A stretch of 48,914 bases of DNA from F23-B02 sp963625685 (GCA_963625685.1 CAVFTR010000013.1:1-48914), one strand, 5' to 3'; positions 16,580 through 25,992 are shown, counted from the stretch's first letter. Notes: generated by a model not told the origin, from the sequence alone. Numbers and translations: made by a program.

Positions 16580-17485
16580 ATGGGGATCCAGCGCCTGCCG
16601 GTGTTCATATCCGCCGCGGAAAATCTCAATTTCACAAGGGCTGCCGAGGAGCAGTGCATCTCTCAGACCGCCGTCAGCCAGCAGATAAAGCTGCTGGAAA
16701 AGGAGCTCGGCTACGAGCTGTTCGTGCGCGGGAAGCGCGGCGTGAGCCTGACCCCTGCGGGCGAGGTCTTCTACAGGCAGTGCAGGCAGCTGATGATACG
16801 CTATAACGACGCGGCGGCTCAGGGCCGGAAGGTCGCGCTCGGCAACACGACCGATCTGCGCATCGGCTACGCCGGCGCATACGAGCTGTGGACCATCGTC
16901 TCGCAGATACGCAGATACCGCCGCCTTCATCCGGAGGCGGAGTTTGAATTTACTCTCGGCAGCAACAGGAGCCTGCTGAGTGATCTTGCATCCGGGCGGC
17001 TGGATATGGCGGTGCTCTCCGGCTTCGGCATCGAGCTCGGCAAGGGGCTCGACAGCCGCGTTACGCTGGCAGACCCCTGTGTCGTGATGATAAGCTCCTC
17101 CCATCCTCTGGCGGCAAAAAAGGTGATAGCCCCGCGCGATCTCAAGGGCATGCCGATCGTGCTCAACCGTGCGCAGGACACGCAGCCCTCCGCCGGGCAG
17201 ATCGCGGGCATGTATGCGAACATGGGGCTTAGCGAGAACAAGCGCATGTACGCCGATGATTTCTACAGCATCGCGCTTATCATAAACACCGGCATCGCCT
17301 TCAGCATCATGCCGGCGAGCCTTGAGCGCTGGGGCATAGAGGGCGTGGCGTTCCGCCCCATACAGGGCTTCAGGGCCACGGCACGCACGCTTCTGGTATA
17401 TCCGCGCGGCTCGCAGGCTGCGGGCATACAGTCCTTTGTCTCGCTCGTTAAGCCCAAAGCGCAGGGAAAGCGCGAGGACCGTTGA
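16580..17485 (+). CDS. LysR-family transcriptional regulator
   Basis: A 301-residue LysR-type regulator. The chosen ATG at 16580 follows AAGGAGGAGAGCC; an upstream in-frame ATG at 16535 has no such site and would add a non-conserved Arg-rich stretch. The winged helix-turn-helix is classic: FISAAENLNFTRAAEEQCIS then QTAVSQQIKLLEKELGYELF (about residues 9-48). The C-terminal effector domain begins near residue 90. LysR genes usually sit divergent from their target operon, so the baiJKL-like operon is the expected target, with a bile acid or related steroid as a plausible inducer (inference). Confidence 0.92.
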   Translation: MGIQRLPVFISAAENLNFTRAAEEQCISQTAVSQQIKLLEKELGYELFVRGKRGVSLTPAGEVFYRQCRQLMIRYNDAAAQGRKVALGNTTDLRIGYAGAYELWTIVSQIRRYRRLHPEAEFEFTLGSNRSLLSDLASGRLDMAVLSGFGIELGKGLDSRVTLADPCVVMISSSHPLAAKKVIAPRDLKGMPIVLNRAQDTQPSAGQIAGMYANMGLSENKRMYADDFYSIALIINTGIAFSIMPASLERWGIEGVAFRPIQGFRATARTLLVYPRGSQAAGIQSFVSLVKPKAQGKREDR

Positions 17486-17496
17486 CGAGGGCCGTT

Positions 17497-17534
17497 AAGG
17501 CAAAAGCCTCCACCAAGGTGGAGGCTTTTGCCTT
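17497..17534. terminator. Bidirectional terminator between LysR gene and ugd
   Basis: A perfect 18-bp inverted repeat, arms starting AAGGCAAAAGCCTCCACC, with a 2-base loop. It separates the convergent lysR and ugd genes and marks the end of the long minus-strand glycan cluster. Confidence 0.92.
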
Positions 17535-17536
17535 GT

Positions 17537-18739
17537 TCAGTCTCTGGCGAAGATATCGCGCGTATAGACCTTCTGCTTTACGTCGTCGAGCTCATGGCTG
17601 TACCGGTTGGCTATGATGAGGCCGCACATGTCCTTGAAGCGGCCGAGCTCCTCTATTTTGGGGCAGCCCATGAATCCCGGCTCTTTCAGTGCGGGCTCGT
17701 AAACCGCCAGCTTCACGCCTCTTGCAAGGAGCCGCTTCATGACGCCCTGTATGCTCGAGGCGCGGAAATTATCCGACTCGGACTTCATCGTGAGCCTGTA
17801 CACGCCTATCGTGACGTCTTCATTTCCGTCGAAGTACCCGGCGCGGCGGAGGATATTCCCGGCGATAACGTCCTTGCGGGTACGGTTGCTCTCGACAATG
17901 GCGGAAATGAGATTTTCCGGCACCTGTTCGTAATTTGCGCGCAGCTGCTTTGTGTCCTTGGGCAGACAGTAGCCGCCGTAGCCGAAGGACGGGTTGTTGT
18001 AATGCCCGCCTATGCGCGGATCAAGACAGACCCCGCCTATTATCTGCGCGGTGTCGAGCCCGCGCGCCTCGGCATAGGTGTCGAGCTCGTTGAAGAAGCT
18101 GACTCTCAGAGCCAGATAGGTGTTGGCGAAGAGCTTCACCGCCTCGGCCTCGGCGCTGCGCATCAGCAGCGTCGGGACATCGTCCTCCAGCGCGCCGGAA
18201 CGAAGCAGCGACACGAACGTCTCCGCCGCTCTTTCAGAGCGCGGCGTACCGCTCGTGCCGGCAATGATGCGCGAGGGATGGAGATTGTCGTACAGCGCCC
18301 TTCCCTCCCGGAGAAATTCCGGCGAGAATATGATGCCGTCGGTCATGAAGCGCCGGCTGACAGCCTCCGTGTATCCGACCGGGACCGTGGATTTGATGAC
18401 GATATCCGCATCGGGATTGACGCGCAGAACGCTGCCTATGACGTCCTCCACGGCGGAGGTGTCAAAGGTGTTCTTATCCGGATCGTAGTCCGTCGGTACG
18501 GCGACAATGACGAGCTCCGCGCTCCCGTAGGCCGCCGCGGCATCGGTCGTCGCGGTCAGGCTGAGCTTTTCATGCGCGAGAAAATGCTCTATCTCCGCAT
18601 CCTTTATCGGGGAGCGCCCCGAGTTTATGAGCTCGGCCTTGGCCCTTGTCGTGGTAACGGCGCAGACCTCGTTATGCTGCGCAAGAAGCACGGACAGAGA
18701 AAGCCCGACATAGCCGGCGCCCGCAACTGCGATCTTCAT
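17537..18739 (-). CDS. ugd: UDP-glucose 6-dehydrogenase
   Basis: Predicted to oxidise UDP-glucose twice with NAD+ to UDP-glucuronate, a precursor of acidic surface polysaccharides. It has 400 residues. The N-terminal Rossmann motif is VAGAGYVGLSLSVLLA. Substrate and catalytic segments include STVPVGYT (near 118), SPEFLREG (near 140), KLFANTYLALRVSFFNELD, and GYGGYCLPKDTKQL, whose Cys (near residue 257) is the catalytic thiol. It is the last gene of the minus-strand cluster, 33 bases after an ATP-grasp gene, and ends at a strong terminator. A UDP-hexosamine dehydrogenase cannot be fully excluded, but the motifs match Ugd best. Confidence 0.9.
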   Translation of the reverse strand: MKIAVAGAGYVGLSLSVLLAQHNEVCAVTTTRAKAELINSGRSPIKDAEIEHFLAHEKLSLTATTDAAAAYGSAELVIVAVPTDYDPDKNTFDTSAVEDVIGSVLRVNPDADIVIKSTVPVGYTEAVSRRFMTDGIIFSPEFLREGRALYDNLHPSRIIAGTSGTPRSERAAETFVSLLRSGALEDDVPTLLMRSAEAEAVKLFANTYLALRVSFFNELDTYAEARGLDTAQIIGGVCLDPRIGGHYNNPSFGYGGYCLPKDTKQLRANYEQVPENLISAIVESNRTRKDVIAGNILRRAGYFDGNEDVTIGVYRLTMKSESDNFRASSIQGVMKRLLARGVKLAVYEPALKEPGFMGCPKIEELGRFKDMCGLIIANRYSHELDDVKQKVYTRDIFARD

Positions 18740-18772
18740 ATTTCCGCCTCCCTCCGTTTTCCCGTCATGCCC

Positions 18773-19840
18773 TCAGACATTGTACTGCTCCGGCGCGCCG
18801 TAGAAATCGAGCAGCATGGCGGCAAATTTATCGTGCACGCCGCGCTTGGCGGGCGCCTGAATGATATTCATGCCGGGATTGTGGTTGCCCTCTATGAGCT
18901 CGAGCCTCCCGCCCGGAAGTATCGCCACATCCCAGCCGACGACGCGCAGGCACGGGAGCGCGGCCGAGGCCTCGCGGCAGAGCGCGATGACCTCGTCCCA
19001 GTACGGGATCTGCTGGTGGAAAAAGGGCACTCCGGTCATCGGGTGGACGCGGTAATAATCGCCGTGCTCGTCCATGCCGTCGGTGATGGTCATGCCCGTT
19101 GCGGGATCTATCTCGCAGAATATGCCGCCGCCGTGCGCATTGTCGACATGCAGGCCGTTATTTCCCACGCGCAGGCCGCAGCCGAAGACCTCGAAGCGGT
19201 CACCGTTCCGGAAGGTGATGACGCGCAGCGTGTTCAGGGATTCCGGGTGGAAGCGCGCAAGCGCCCCGTCCGACTCGACAAACTGCTCGGCGAGATATTT
19301 TTTCCCGCAAAGCTCCCCGAAAAGGGCGTCAAGGTCCGGCTCCGAGTCGAGCATTTCCGCCGTGTATTTGCGAAAGCCGATGCCCCAGCTCGAATACTGC
19401 GGCTTGAGCGCGACGCATCCGCAGCGGCGCACGAAGGCGGCAAACTCCTCCGGAGTGGATTCCGGCAGATACAGCCAGCCGCGGCGGACATACTGCGAAA
19501 AATTCCGCAGGAAGCTCACCTTGTCCTTAAGATATGGCTCGGAGGCACTGTTGTACGGGCGCATGAGGAGCGTGGCCTCGACATCCGTGAGAAACTCCTT
19601 CTGCCTTTCTGCCGACAGGCCGTAGAAGCCGAATATCATATACTCCGACATCGACACGCGCTTTTCCGGATTATTGCGGCGCACGCGGAGATAGTCGTGG
19701 AACAGCCTGTTCTCCGTAAAGCCGTAGGGCATGTGCCGCAGGCCGCTCATATACCCGTGAAAGCGCTTTCTGAGCACGGGATAGGCCCTTGCGTTCCTGA
19801 CGATGACATTATCTGTGAGTATGTTGTTCATGATCTTCAC
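18773..19840 (-). CDS. Sugar-transfer-associated ATP-grasp protein (1 of 4)
   Basis: A 355-residue protein of the ATPgrasp_ST-like family found in polysaccharide loci. ATP-grasp features are VALKPQYSSWGIGF (near 145), LAEQFVE followed by FHPESLNTLRVITFR (near 195-215), and the terminal metal-binding pattern GWDVAILPGG...LIEGNHN (near 305-325). Such enzymes use ATP to activate a carboxylate and join it to an amine or other nucleophile; the substrates of this family are unknown. The start is GTG at 19840, overlapping the upstream ATP-grasp gene by 32 bases. ATG at 19831 is an alternative. The neighbours suggest modification of a uronic-acid-containing glycan. Confidence 0.75.
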   Translation of the reverse strand: MKIMNNILTDNVIVRNARAYPVLRKRFHGYMSGLRHMPYGFTENRLFHDYLRVRRNNPEKRVSMSEYMIFGFYGLSAERQKEFLTDVEATLLMRPYNSASEPYLKDKVSFLRNFSQYVRRGWLYLPESTPEEFAAFVRRCGCVALKPQYSSWGIGFRKYTAEMLDSEPDLDALFGELCGKKYLAEQFVESDGALARFHPESLNTLRVITFRNGDRFEVFGCGLRVGNNGLHVDNAHGGGIFCEIDPATGMTITDGMDEHGDYYRVHPMTGVPFFHQQIPYWDEVIALCREASAALPCLRVVGWDVAILPGGRLELIEGNHNPGMNIIQAPAKRGVHDKFAAMLLDFYGAPEQYNV

Positions 19841-20819
19841 CCAAGCATTTTTTCAGCAGTGTATATTTTCCTATGCCGTCGAACTGAATGATGTTTCCGC
19901 CCGGCCAGCTGTAGTTTCCCTCGATAAGCTCCGGACCGTGCGGCGTCACGGCGACGTCCCAGCCGGCATAGCCTACCGTCGGCACGAGCTCCATCGCCCG
20001 GCGCACGCAGTCGGTGAGCTCCTGCCAGTACGGCAGCTCGAGCCCCGGCATACGCACGCCGGAGCCGGGATGATAAATGAAATCCCGCGTCAGGCTGTTG
20101 TTCCGGCCGGGTCCCGAGACGCGGCCCGTTTCCATATCCACGGGATAGGCCACGCCGCCGCTGTGGAAGTTATCCGTGCACGCGCCTTTGCCGCCGCACT
20201 TGAGACAGGCTCCGATCAGCACGACCTTACCGTCACGGCCGCGGGCGGTATTTATCCGCACGGAGTTTACGCTGTCCGGATTCGGGGCCGCCAGCACGGG
20301 ATGCTGGCATATGACCTCCTCGAGCAGGAGCCCGTTTTCGCAGCAGCTGCGGTAGAGCGCCTCTGCGGAGCCGAGCTGCTCTGTGCGCAGCCTCTCTATC
20401 CCGCGGCCCATTATCCCTCTGACCGGCTTGAGCATGAGCTCGTCATGCCCGTCGAGGAAGGCGGCGAAGGCCTCGAAGCCGCAGTCGGGGGCATATACGC
20501 TCCCGCGCTGTACAAGTCCGGCAAAAACGGCGTTGAACTCATTTTTGCGGGACAGCGCGCGCCTGTCGGCCCCGGAGGCTCCGGCATTGAGCCTGCGGTC
20601 ACATTCCCTTGAGCGGCCGGAGGTCAGGAAGGTCTCCCTCTGCCGCTCGCTGAGCTCGTAAAAGCGCAGGGTGAAATAGTTCTCGGGCGAGGCTCCGTGC
20701 CTGTAGCCGCAGTAAACGGCGTCGGCCAGATAGAAGGGCAGCGCTCCGCCGCGCTCGGCGCGCAGCTGCCGGCACATCGAATATGTCTTTTTTAATGCCG
20801 TCAGACCTGACATGCTCAC
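19809..20819 (-). CDS. Sugar-transfer-associated ATP-grasp protein (2 of 4)
   Basis: A 336-residue ATP-grasp protein. Conserved stretches are LMLKPVRGIMGRGIERL (near 133-149), LEEVICQHP followed by PNPDSVNSVRINTARG (near 172-196), DNFHSGGVAYPVD, and GWDVAVTPHGPELIEGN near 293-309. The pattern HP/PDSVNSLR followed by DNxxxGG is shared by all four members of this set in the window. It starts with GTG at 20819, overlapping the TupA-like gene by four bases; ATG at 20813, six bases in, has GGAG at closer spacing. It is translationally coupled to both neighbours. The reaction is unknown. Confidence 0.75.
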   Translation of the reverse strand: MSMSGLTALKKTYSMCRQLRAERGGALPFYLADAVYCGYRHGASPENYFTLRFYELSERQRETFLTSGRSRECDRRLNAGASGADRRALSRKNEFNAVFAGLVQRGSVYAPDCGFEAFAAFLDGHDELMLKPVRGIMGRGIERLRTEQLGSAEALYRSCCENGLLLEEVICQHPVLAAPNPDSVNSVRINTARGRDGKVVLIGACLKCGGKGACTDNFHSGGVAYPVDMETGRVSGPGRNNSLTRDFIYHPGSGVRMPGLELPYWQELTDCVRRAMELVPTVGYAGWDVAVTPHGPELIEGNYSWPGGNIIQFDGIGKYTLLKKCLGEDHEQHTHR

Positions 20820-21700
20820 TCCAGCTCCATCATGCTGCCGAACATCAGATCGGTCTCCGGCAGGCGTTTATTGTCCAGCGCGGCCGCGGGAGTAAAGGTG
20901 AGCTCCCCGAAGCGCACGCCCTTTTCTGTTATATAGAGGTCGACCCTGACAAACGGGAAGTCCCCGCTGAGTCTGTCGGCCGTCTCGAACGCCTCGTCAA
21001 GAAGCTCGGGCTTCGGCAGCGAAAAGTCCGCGGCCGCGGCCATGGAATCCCGGTTTATGCGCAGAAGCTTGAAGCTCCGGTCGAAAAAATAAAATCTCGG
21101 CCAGCCCTCGCCGCGCCCCGAGCACAGCAGCACGCAGTATGCACGCCCGTTGAAGCAGTAGAACTTGTAGTCCTCCGGCGGAGCGCCGTCTGGGCCGCTT
21201 ATATATTCCTCGACGATGATCTTCTTTTCCGCGTGCCGGTACTGCAGCTCCGAATAATAGGCCCAGAACGGCTCGCGGCCCCATTTTTTCATCTGTCTTT
21301 CCGCTGCGGGAATATCGAGCGCGGCCTTGTCGGGACAAATTATATTGTAGCCGCAGCCGAAGCTCCACTTCATCGCAAAGCTGTCCGGCAGGCTGTCCCA
21401 GTCGATCTCGCCGGCACGGTCATAGACCGCATACAGCTTATTGAGCGTATGCGCGCAGCCGCAGTCTTCAACATAGCCGCGCACGCGGTATTTATCGGCG
21501 CAGCGGCGCACGAGCGGCGATGTGCCGTAGCGCTCGAGCTTGAGCTTGAGCAGCTTTTCGTTGAGCGTTTTCGGCTCCCTGAGCTCCGGCAGGCGGCCGA
21601 ACTTTTTCAGAAACAGGAGCCTTGTGTTCAGCCGCGGCGAGATATGGGAGATGAGCGCGTAAAAGGCTCTCGAGCCGCGGCGTATCCTTTTTTTCTTCAT
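20816..21700 (-). CDS. TupA-like ATP-grasp protein (teichuronopeptide-type)
   Basis: A 294-residue protein of the ATPgrasp_TupA family. Family hallmarks are TLNEKLLKLKL (near 45-55), CADKYRVRGYV (near 67-77), FAMKWSFGCGYNIIC (near 108-122), EEYISGPDG and EDYKFYCFNGRAYCV (near 163-190), and FVRVDLYITEKGVRFGELTF near 250-269. TupA of alkaliphilic Bacillus is involved in making teichuronopeptide, in which amino acids are attached to a glucuronate polymer. Paired here with ugd (glucuronate supply), it supports an amide-decorated uronate glycan. The basic N-terminus MKKKRIRRGSR may sit at the membrane. It is coupled to genes on both sides. Confidence 0.78.
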   Translation of the reverse strand: MKKKRIRRGSRAFYALISHISPRLNTRLLFLKKFGRLPELREPKTLNEKLLKLKLERYGTSPLVRRCADKYRVRGYVEDCGCAHTLNKLYAVYDRAGEIDWDSLPDSFAMKWSFGCGYNIICPDKAALDIPAAERQMKKWGREPFWAYYSELQYRHAEKKIIVEEYISGPDGAPPEDYKFYCFNGRAYCVLLCSGRGEGWPRFYFFDRSFKLLRINRDSMAAAADFSLPKPELLDEAFETADRLSGDFPFVRVDLYITEKGVRFGELTFTPAAALDNKRLPETDLMFGSMMELE

Positions 21701-21706
21701 TTCGGC

Positions 21707-22636
21707 TCAGAGACCGGCATCGGCCAGCGCGAGCTGCTCGGTCCGGCAGAACTCCGCGGCCTCGTCGGAGGCACAGGCCGTGAGCATCAGCTCCTCGGCC
21801 GCGTCGAGCGATTCGAGCAGGCAGCGGATGACGAATTTTGAGCGCTTTATGATCGAGCGGTACTCCATCTTAGATGCGACGTACTGATAATGCAGCACGG
21901 ATATGGACGGGTCGTAGCGCACCACGCAGTTTTCCTGACGGCACAGCCAGTCGAGTATCTCCATCTCATAGTACATGAAGGTCTTGGGGTAAAACGGCTC
22001 GGGATGACGCTCGATATACCTTCGGGAGAATATGACGCAGGAGCCGTGGAGCACCACGCTCTCCATCGCCGCGGACGAATCGATATTCTGCTTTGCCCTG
22101 CTGCGGCGCTGCACGAGCCGCCATATGGCCGGGCTGTTTTTCTCGCCGCTGCTGAGCAGCAGCAGCACGGGATTCTGACTGCGCTTTACGAAGGCGCGCT
22201 TTTTTCTTACGCTCATGAGGTCCACCGCGCCCAGCGATTTCGGGCTCTGGTGTATGCCGGAGAAGACGGAGAGGATATCCGGCCCCAGCAGGTCGAAGGG
22301 ATGCTCGCCGTATATGCGTTCGATGCCTTCGATGAAGCCGTGCTGCCTTATCTCCACATCGTTGTTGAGCACGCAGACAAAGTCCGCGTCGAGCCTTTCG
22401 GCCACATGCCTCACGCCGAGATTGTTACCCCTGGCGAAGCCGGAGTTAAGGGGATTGAGGATGACATCGACGCCCGGGTCGGAGGCAAACTCCCGCGCGA
22501 GCTCCGCTCCCGTGCCGTCGGGAGAGGCGTTGTCGACAATGACGATATGCTTCTGCCCGGCAAGAGCCTTTATGCTTTCGACGCATTTTCTCGTCGTATC
22601 TATGGCGCGGTAATGAAGTATCACAAATGCAGTCAT
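21707..22636 (-). CDS. Family 2 glycosyltransferase (rhamnosyltransferase-like)
   Basis: A 309-residue GT-A fold enzyme. It begins MTAFVILHYRAIDTTRKCVE, then IVIVDNASPDGTGAEL (near 31-46), NPLNSGFARGNNLGV (near 61-75) and the nucleotide-sugar/metal motif VCVLNNDVEI (near 87-96). These mark the dTDP-rhamnose-type branch of GT2, although the donor is not certain. No membrane segments are seen. It probably adds a sugar to a surface glycan. It lies six bases upstream of the TupA-like gene and 14 bases downstream of another GT2. Confidence 0.85.
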   Translation of the reverse strand: MTAFVILHYRAIDTTRKCVESIKALAGQKHIVIVDNASPDGTGAELAREFASDPGVDVILNPLNSGFARGNNLGVRHVAERLDADFVCVLNNDVEIRQHGFIEGIERIYGEHPFDLLGPDILSVFSGIHQSPKSLGAVDLMSVRKKRAFVKRSQNPVLLLLSSGEKNSPAIWRLVQRRSRAKQNIDSSAAMESVVLHGSCVIFSRRYIERHPEPFYPKTFMYYEMEILDWLCRQENCVVRYDPSISVLHYQYVASKMEYRSIIKRSKFVIRCLLESLDAAEELMLTACASDEAAEFCRTEQLALADAGL

Positions 22637-22650
22637 TTTTTAAGCCGTCC

Positions 22651-23514
22651 TTATCTTTTGACAGGTATAGACCTGAAAGAATCCACCATATAATAGGCCA
22701 GATCGTAGAAGCCGCGGCTGAGTCCGTAGCTTTTTTTAAAGTGCGCCGCCGCGGTTTTCGGATCTGACGGATGCAGGCGCTTTCCCATGCGCCGGTTCAT
22801 GACCGCGTCGCTGCGCGGGTATTTTTCATAAAGCGCCCTGTGCTTTTCGTACAGGCGCAGAAGATGCGGATAGGAGCTGACAACGGCGGATATGCTGTCG
22901 CTGCCGACCGCCGACTCGACAAGGGCCTCCGGCAGATAGGCAAGCTCAAAGCGCGACGCCGCGCGGATGGCGAAATCCCAGTCCTGATAGCGGCGTATGC
23001 TCTCGTCAAAGCGGAGCTCCTCCCACACGCGGCGGTGCATCAGCATCGTCTGCGTGCCCGCGCGGTTCTCGGCGAGAAAATCCTCCTGCGCATGTCCGGG
23101 CCGCGGCGCATGCACGGGATAATAGAAGCTGCCGCCGTCTTCCGAAACGCGGTTTATCCCGCAGTAGCACATGTCGGCTCCGGTCTTTTTGAGATGCCGG
23201 TACTGCTTTTCGAGCTTGTCGGGATGCCATATATCGTCGCTGTCCTGAAAGGCGATGAGCTCCCCCGACGCGCGCTCGGCTCCGTAGTTTCGGGCATGGC
23301 ACGCGCCGCGGTTTTCCTCATAGCGCAGATACACCACTCTGGGCTCGCTCATCTCACGAAACAGCTCCTGCGTGCCGTCGGTCGACGCGTCGTCGACGAC
23401 GATGAGCTCTATATTGCCGTAGCTCTGACCCAGCACGCTCTCCATACAGGCCGGCAGCTTGTCCTTTCTGTTGTAGCTCGGTATCACGACCGAGATGAGC
23501 TCACTGTATTCCAT
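22651..23514 (-). CDS. Family 2 glycosyltransferase
   Basis: A 287-residue GT2 enzyme. The chosen ATG at 23514 (protein start MEYSELISVVIPSYNRKDKL) follows GGAGGG; a longer reading from 23613 adds 33 residues without family character and overlaps the upstream gene. Typical motifs are SVVIPSYNRKDKLPACMES, ELIVVDDASTDGTQELF, ARNYGAERASGELIAFQDSD (DxD-like QDSDD) and YQDWDFAIRA. It should transfer a sugar from a nucleotide donor in the cytoplasm; donor and acceptor are unknown. It sits between the pyruvyl transferase gene (23-base gap) and the other GT2. Confidence 0.87.
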   Translation of the reverse strand: MEYSELISVVIPSYNRKDKLPACMESVLGQSYGNIELIVVDDASTDGTQELFREMSEPRVVYLRYEENRGACHARNYGAERASGELIAFQDSDDIWHPDKLEKQYRHLKKTGADMCYCGINRVSEDGGSFYYPVHAPRPGHAQEDFLAENRAGTQTMLMHRRVWEELRFDESIRRYQDWDFAIRAASRFELAYLPEALVESAVGSDSISAVVSSYPHLLRLYEKHRALYEKYPRSDAVMNRRMGKRLHPSDPKTAAAHFKKSYGLSRGFYDLAYYMVDSFRSIPVKR

Positions 23515-23537
23515 AATCCCTCCGTGCCCTCCGCCGC

Positions 23538-24374
23538 TCAGCTCTGCCCGGGAAACGGGAAGCTCTCTGTCATCAGCCTTTTCTTTTCCGCCGCGGCCTC
23601 CGGCGTGACGCACCGGAGATCCTCTATCTCATGCAGCTCCGGCACAGGCTCGAGTCTGAGATCGCGCTGCACATGCTCCGCGCCGTAGGCCGAGTAATAG
23701 TCGTCAAATTTATATCCGTCGCCCAGCGGGCGGTCGGAAAACAGCACGTGCATATTCGGTATGCCGAGGCTGTCGGCAACTATCAGCCCGTGCAGCGAGC
23801 TGGATATGACCGTGCGGCACTGCGCAAGCTGCTTTATGACGTCAAGCGGCTCGTCTTTGACGTTTATGACAATGCTGTTTTCGTATTTGTTCGCGGCAAT
23901 GTTCACAAGCTCGCAGTCCAAGTCGCAGATGTGCGGGATCACGCCCACATCGTACTTCTTTTCCGGCATTTCATCGAGCAGCTCCGAGGCCAGTATGCCG
24001 GCGTCGCCCGTCGGTATATCAAGCCTTCTGCCGGTCATGCGCTCGACGTTTTTTCGCGTCAGCTCGCCGCGGACGGCGTGAAAGCGCATGTCGCGCTTGA
24101 AAAAGCGCCCTGCGCAGTCGGAATAATTTATAAAGCCCGTGCCCCATACGCGGACGGTGGGTCGGGTAAAGCCGTTTATCGTCTGCTGCGCCTTCATAAG
24201 AGGCGTGCCGTGCAGCTTATACTGCGCAAGGCAGCTGCCCACGGCGCAGAGCTCGCCCGTGAGGAAGGAGGCGCGCTCGACCTTGTAGCCGAAGCGGCGC
24301 TCGATTATCATGGGACTGAGCAGGTCGCCCATATTCGCAAGCTTTGCATAATACAGCTTCAGGGTATCCCGCAT
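23538..24374 (-). CDS. Polysaccharide pyruvyl transferase family protein
   Basis: A 278-residue protein of the CsaB/PS_pyruv_trans type, which places a pyruvate ketal from phosphoenolpyruvate on a cell-wall sugar. The start ATG at 24374 gives MRDTLKLYYAKLANMGDLLS and follows GGGGAG; the longer reading from 24524 overlaps the symporter. Family features are the N-terminal NMGDLLSPMII, VWGTGFINYS (near 83-92), FHAVRGELTRKNVE, GDAGILASELL and the C-terminal TVISSSLHGLIVADSLGIP (near 208-226). Pyruvylated wall polymers are the ligands of SLH domains, so it might serve the SLH protein at 2020 (inference). Confidence 0.82.
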   Translation of the reverse strand: MRDTLKLYYAKLANMGDLLSPMIIERRFGYKVERASFLTGELCAVGSCLAQYKLHGTPLMKAQQTINGFTRPTVRVWGTGFINYSDCAGRFFKRDMRFHAVRGELTRKNVERMTGRRLDIPTGDAGILASELLDEMPEKKYDVGVIPHICDLDCELVNIAANKYENSIVINVKDEPLDVIKQLAQCRTVISSSLHGLIVADSLGIPNMHVLFSDRPLGDGYKFDDYYSAYGAEHVQRDLRLEPVPELHEIEDLRCVTPEAAAEKKRLMTESFPFPGQS

Positions 24375-24396
24375 TTTCAACACTCCCCGGAAAAAA

Positions 24397-25992
24397 TCAA
24401 TGTAAGGCCTGCGCGTACGGAATGGCGTACATGAACAGGAAAAAGAGTCCGACAAGGACCGCAAAGGCAAGATAAACGGCCCACATTTTATGGTCTTTTC
24501 GCATCTCCGCGGCATCGCGGGCACTCGGCGGGACGACGAACAGCGCCTCGCGCTCCTTCCTTTCGGCCGCCGACGGAGGGGCGAGCGCCGAGCCCAGCAC
24601 CGCTCCGAGCACGCTCAGGAGCATGCCGATAAAAAATGGGTCGAGCCAGACCGGCGGCACGAAGTCAAGCGCGGAATAAATTATCTTGGCCGCCGCGCAG
24701 CCGGTAAAGCCGAGCAGCATGCCCAGATACGCTCCGGTCCTGCTCAGACGGCGGCTCCATACGCTGCCGAAGGCCACAACGCTCCACGAGGCGGCAATGA
24801 CGGTGCCTCCGAAGTACATTATCACGAATATCTGCGGCGGATTGAGATAGGCCAGAACGAGTATCACGAGGCTTGCCGCGAGCATCGCGAGCCGCGAAAG
24901 GCGCAGTTTTTTCCTGTCGTCGTCCCAGGTCTGAGGCGCGATATCGTTTACCGCGGAAAAGCCGATGAGCGAGAGGAAGGTCGAGGCCGAGGATATGCCG
25001 GCGGCGCTGACGCCGATGAGCATGACGACGCCGACGAGCGGAGGCAGCACGTTCAGCGACGCCCATATGAGCGCCTCGCTGCCGTTGAGGCCGCCGTTTA
25101 TGACGCGGATGAACGCCGCCGAGAAATACAGCGCCACGGTCACGATCATCACGCCCATGGACGACCACACGGACGAGCGCAGCACGACGTGCTCGTCTCT
25201 TGCCATGAGATAGCGGCTGGTCTGCCAGGGGCTTATCGCAACGACGAGCGCCCAGACCACGCCGTAGGTCGCCGCCCACGCGAGGTTGCTCGCGCCGTCT
25301 GCATAGAGATAATCCGCGTTCCCGGCCCATGAGATTATGCCCGGCATGCTCTCGCAGTCTGCAAGCGCGGCTATGCCGTCGAACCAGCCGCCGGCCGCAT
25401 GGACGATAAACGGCACCGCTATGAGTGCTGCAAGCAGGAACACCAGAAACATGATCGTGTCCGTCAGCAGCACGCCCGGCGAGCCGGAGTAGATGGTGAA
25501 CGCGGTGAACGCGAGCCATACGACAATGACGCACATCGGATAGCCGTAGCCCGTTATGCTGCTGATAAGCGTTGCCACGCCCTGTATCGCAGAGAGCAGA
25601 TATGCGCTGACCGATACGAGCATTATGGCTGAAGACAGCCGCCTGAGCCTTACCGAGGCAAAGCGCCTGCCGAAGTATTCCGGCAGCGTCGAGACCTCGC
25701 TGCGGCGTATGTATCTGCCGAAGAAGCCCGCGCCGTATATATAGCCCGTCGCCTGAATCACTCCGACGACGACTATGCCCATGAAAAAGCCGGAGTATAC
25801 CTCGCCGGTATCGCCGAGAAACGCGCCTGTTGACAGGAACGACGCGATCAGCGAGCCGACGATCAGCAGGGTCGGCGCATTGCGGCCGGAGACGTAATAG
25901 TCGTTCGTGTCCTTCACCATGCGCCCGGCGATTATGCCGACGGCAAAAAAGACCGCAAGCGCGGCAAGGATGCCGATAGAATAAGCGTTCAT
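24397..25992 (-). CDS. Sodium:solute symporter (SSS family)
   Basis: A 531-residue integral membrane protein with about 13 hydrophobic segments. Family signs are the N-terminal DTNDYYVSGRNAPTLLIVGS (near 28-47), SFLSTGAFLGDTGEVYSG, the helix RRSEVSTLPEYFGRRF and the interior SAAGISSASTFLSLIG (near 338-353), which corresponds to the Na2 region. Members import small organic solutes with Na+. The substrate is not deducible. It is translationally coupled (ATGA) to a 34-residue protein upstream. Its place inside a glycan cluster, 2.3 kb from baiE, is unusual. Confidence 0.88.
   Translation of the reverse strand: MNAYSIGILAALAVFFAVGIIAGRMVKDTNDYYVSGRNAPTLLIVGSLIASFLSTGAFLGDTGEVYSGFFMGIVVVGVIQATGYIYGAGFFGRYIRRSEVSTLPEYFGRRFASVRLRRLSSAIMLVSVSAYLLSAIQGVATLISSITGYGYPMCVIVVWLAFTAFTIYSGSPGVLLTDTIMFLVFLLAALIAVPFIVHAAGGWFDGIAALADCESMPGIISWAGNADYLYADGASNLAWAATYGVVWALVVAISPWQTSRYLMARDEHVVLRSSVWSSMGVMIVTVALYFSAAFIRVINGGLNGSEALIWASLNVLPPLVGVVMLIGVSAAGISSASTFLSLIGFSAVNDIAPQTWDDDRKKLRLSRLAMLAASLVILVLAYLNPPQIFVIMYFGGTVIAASWSVVAFGSVWSRRLSRTGAYLGMLLGFTGCAAAKIIYSALDFVPPVWLDPFFIGMLLSVLGAVLGSALAPPSAAERKEREALFVVPPSARDAAEMRKDHKMWAVYLAFAVLVGLFFLFMYAIPYAQALH

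Noticed and set aside
24375..24524. N-terminal extension of the pyruvyl transferase
   Set aside because: It would overlap the symporter gene and adds Cys/Arg-rich residues with no family character; ATG 24374 has a ribosome site.
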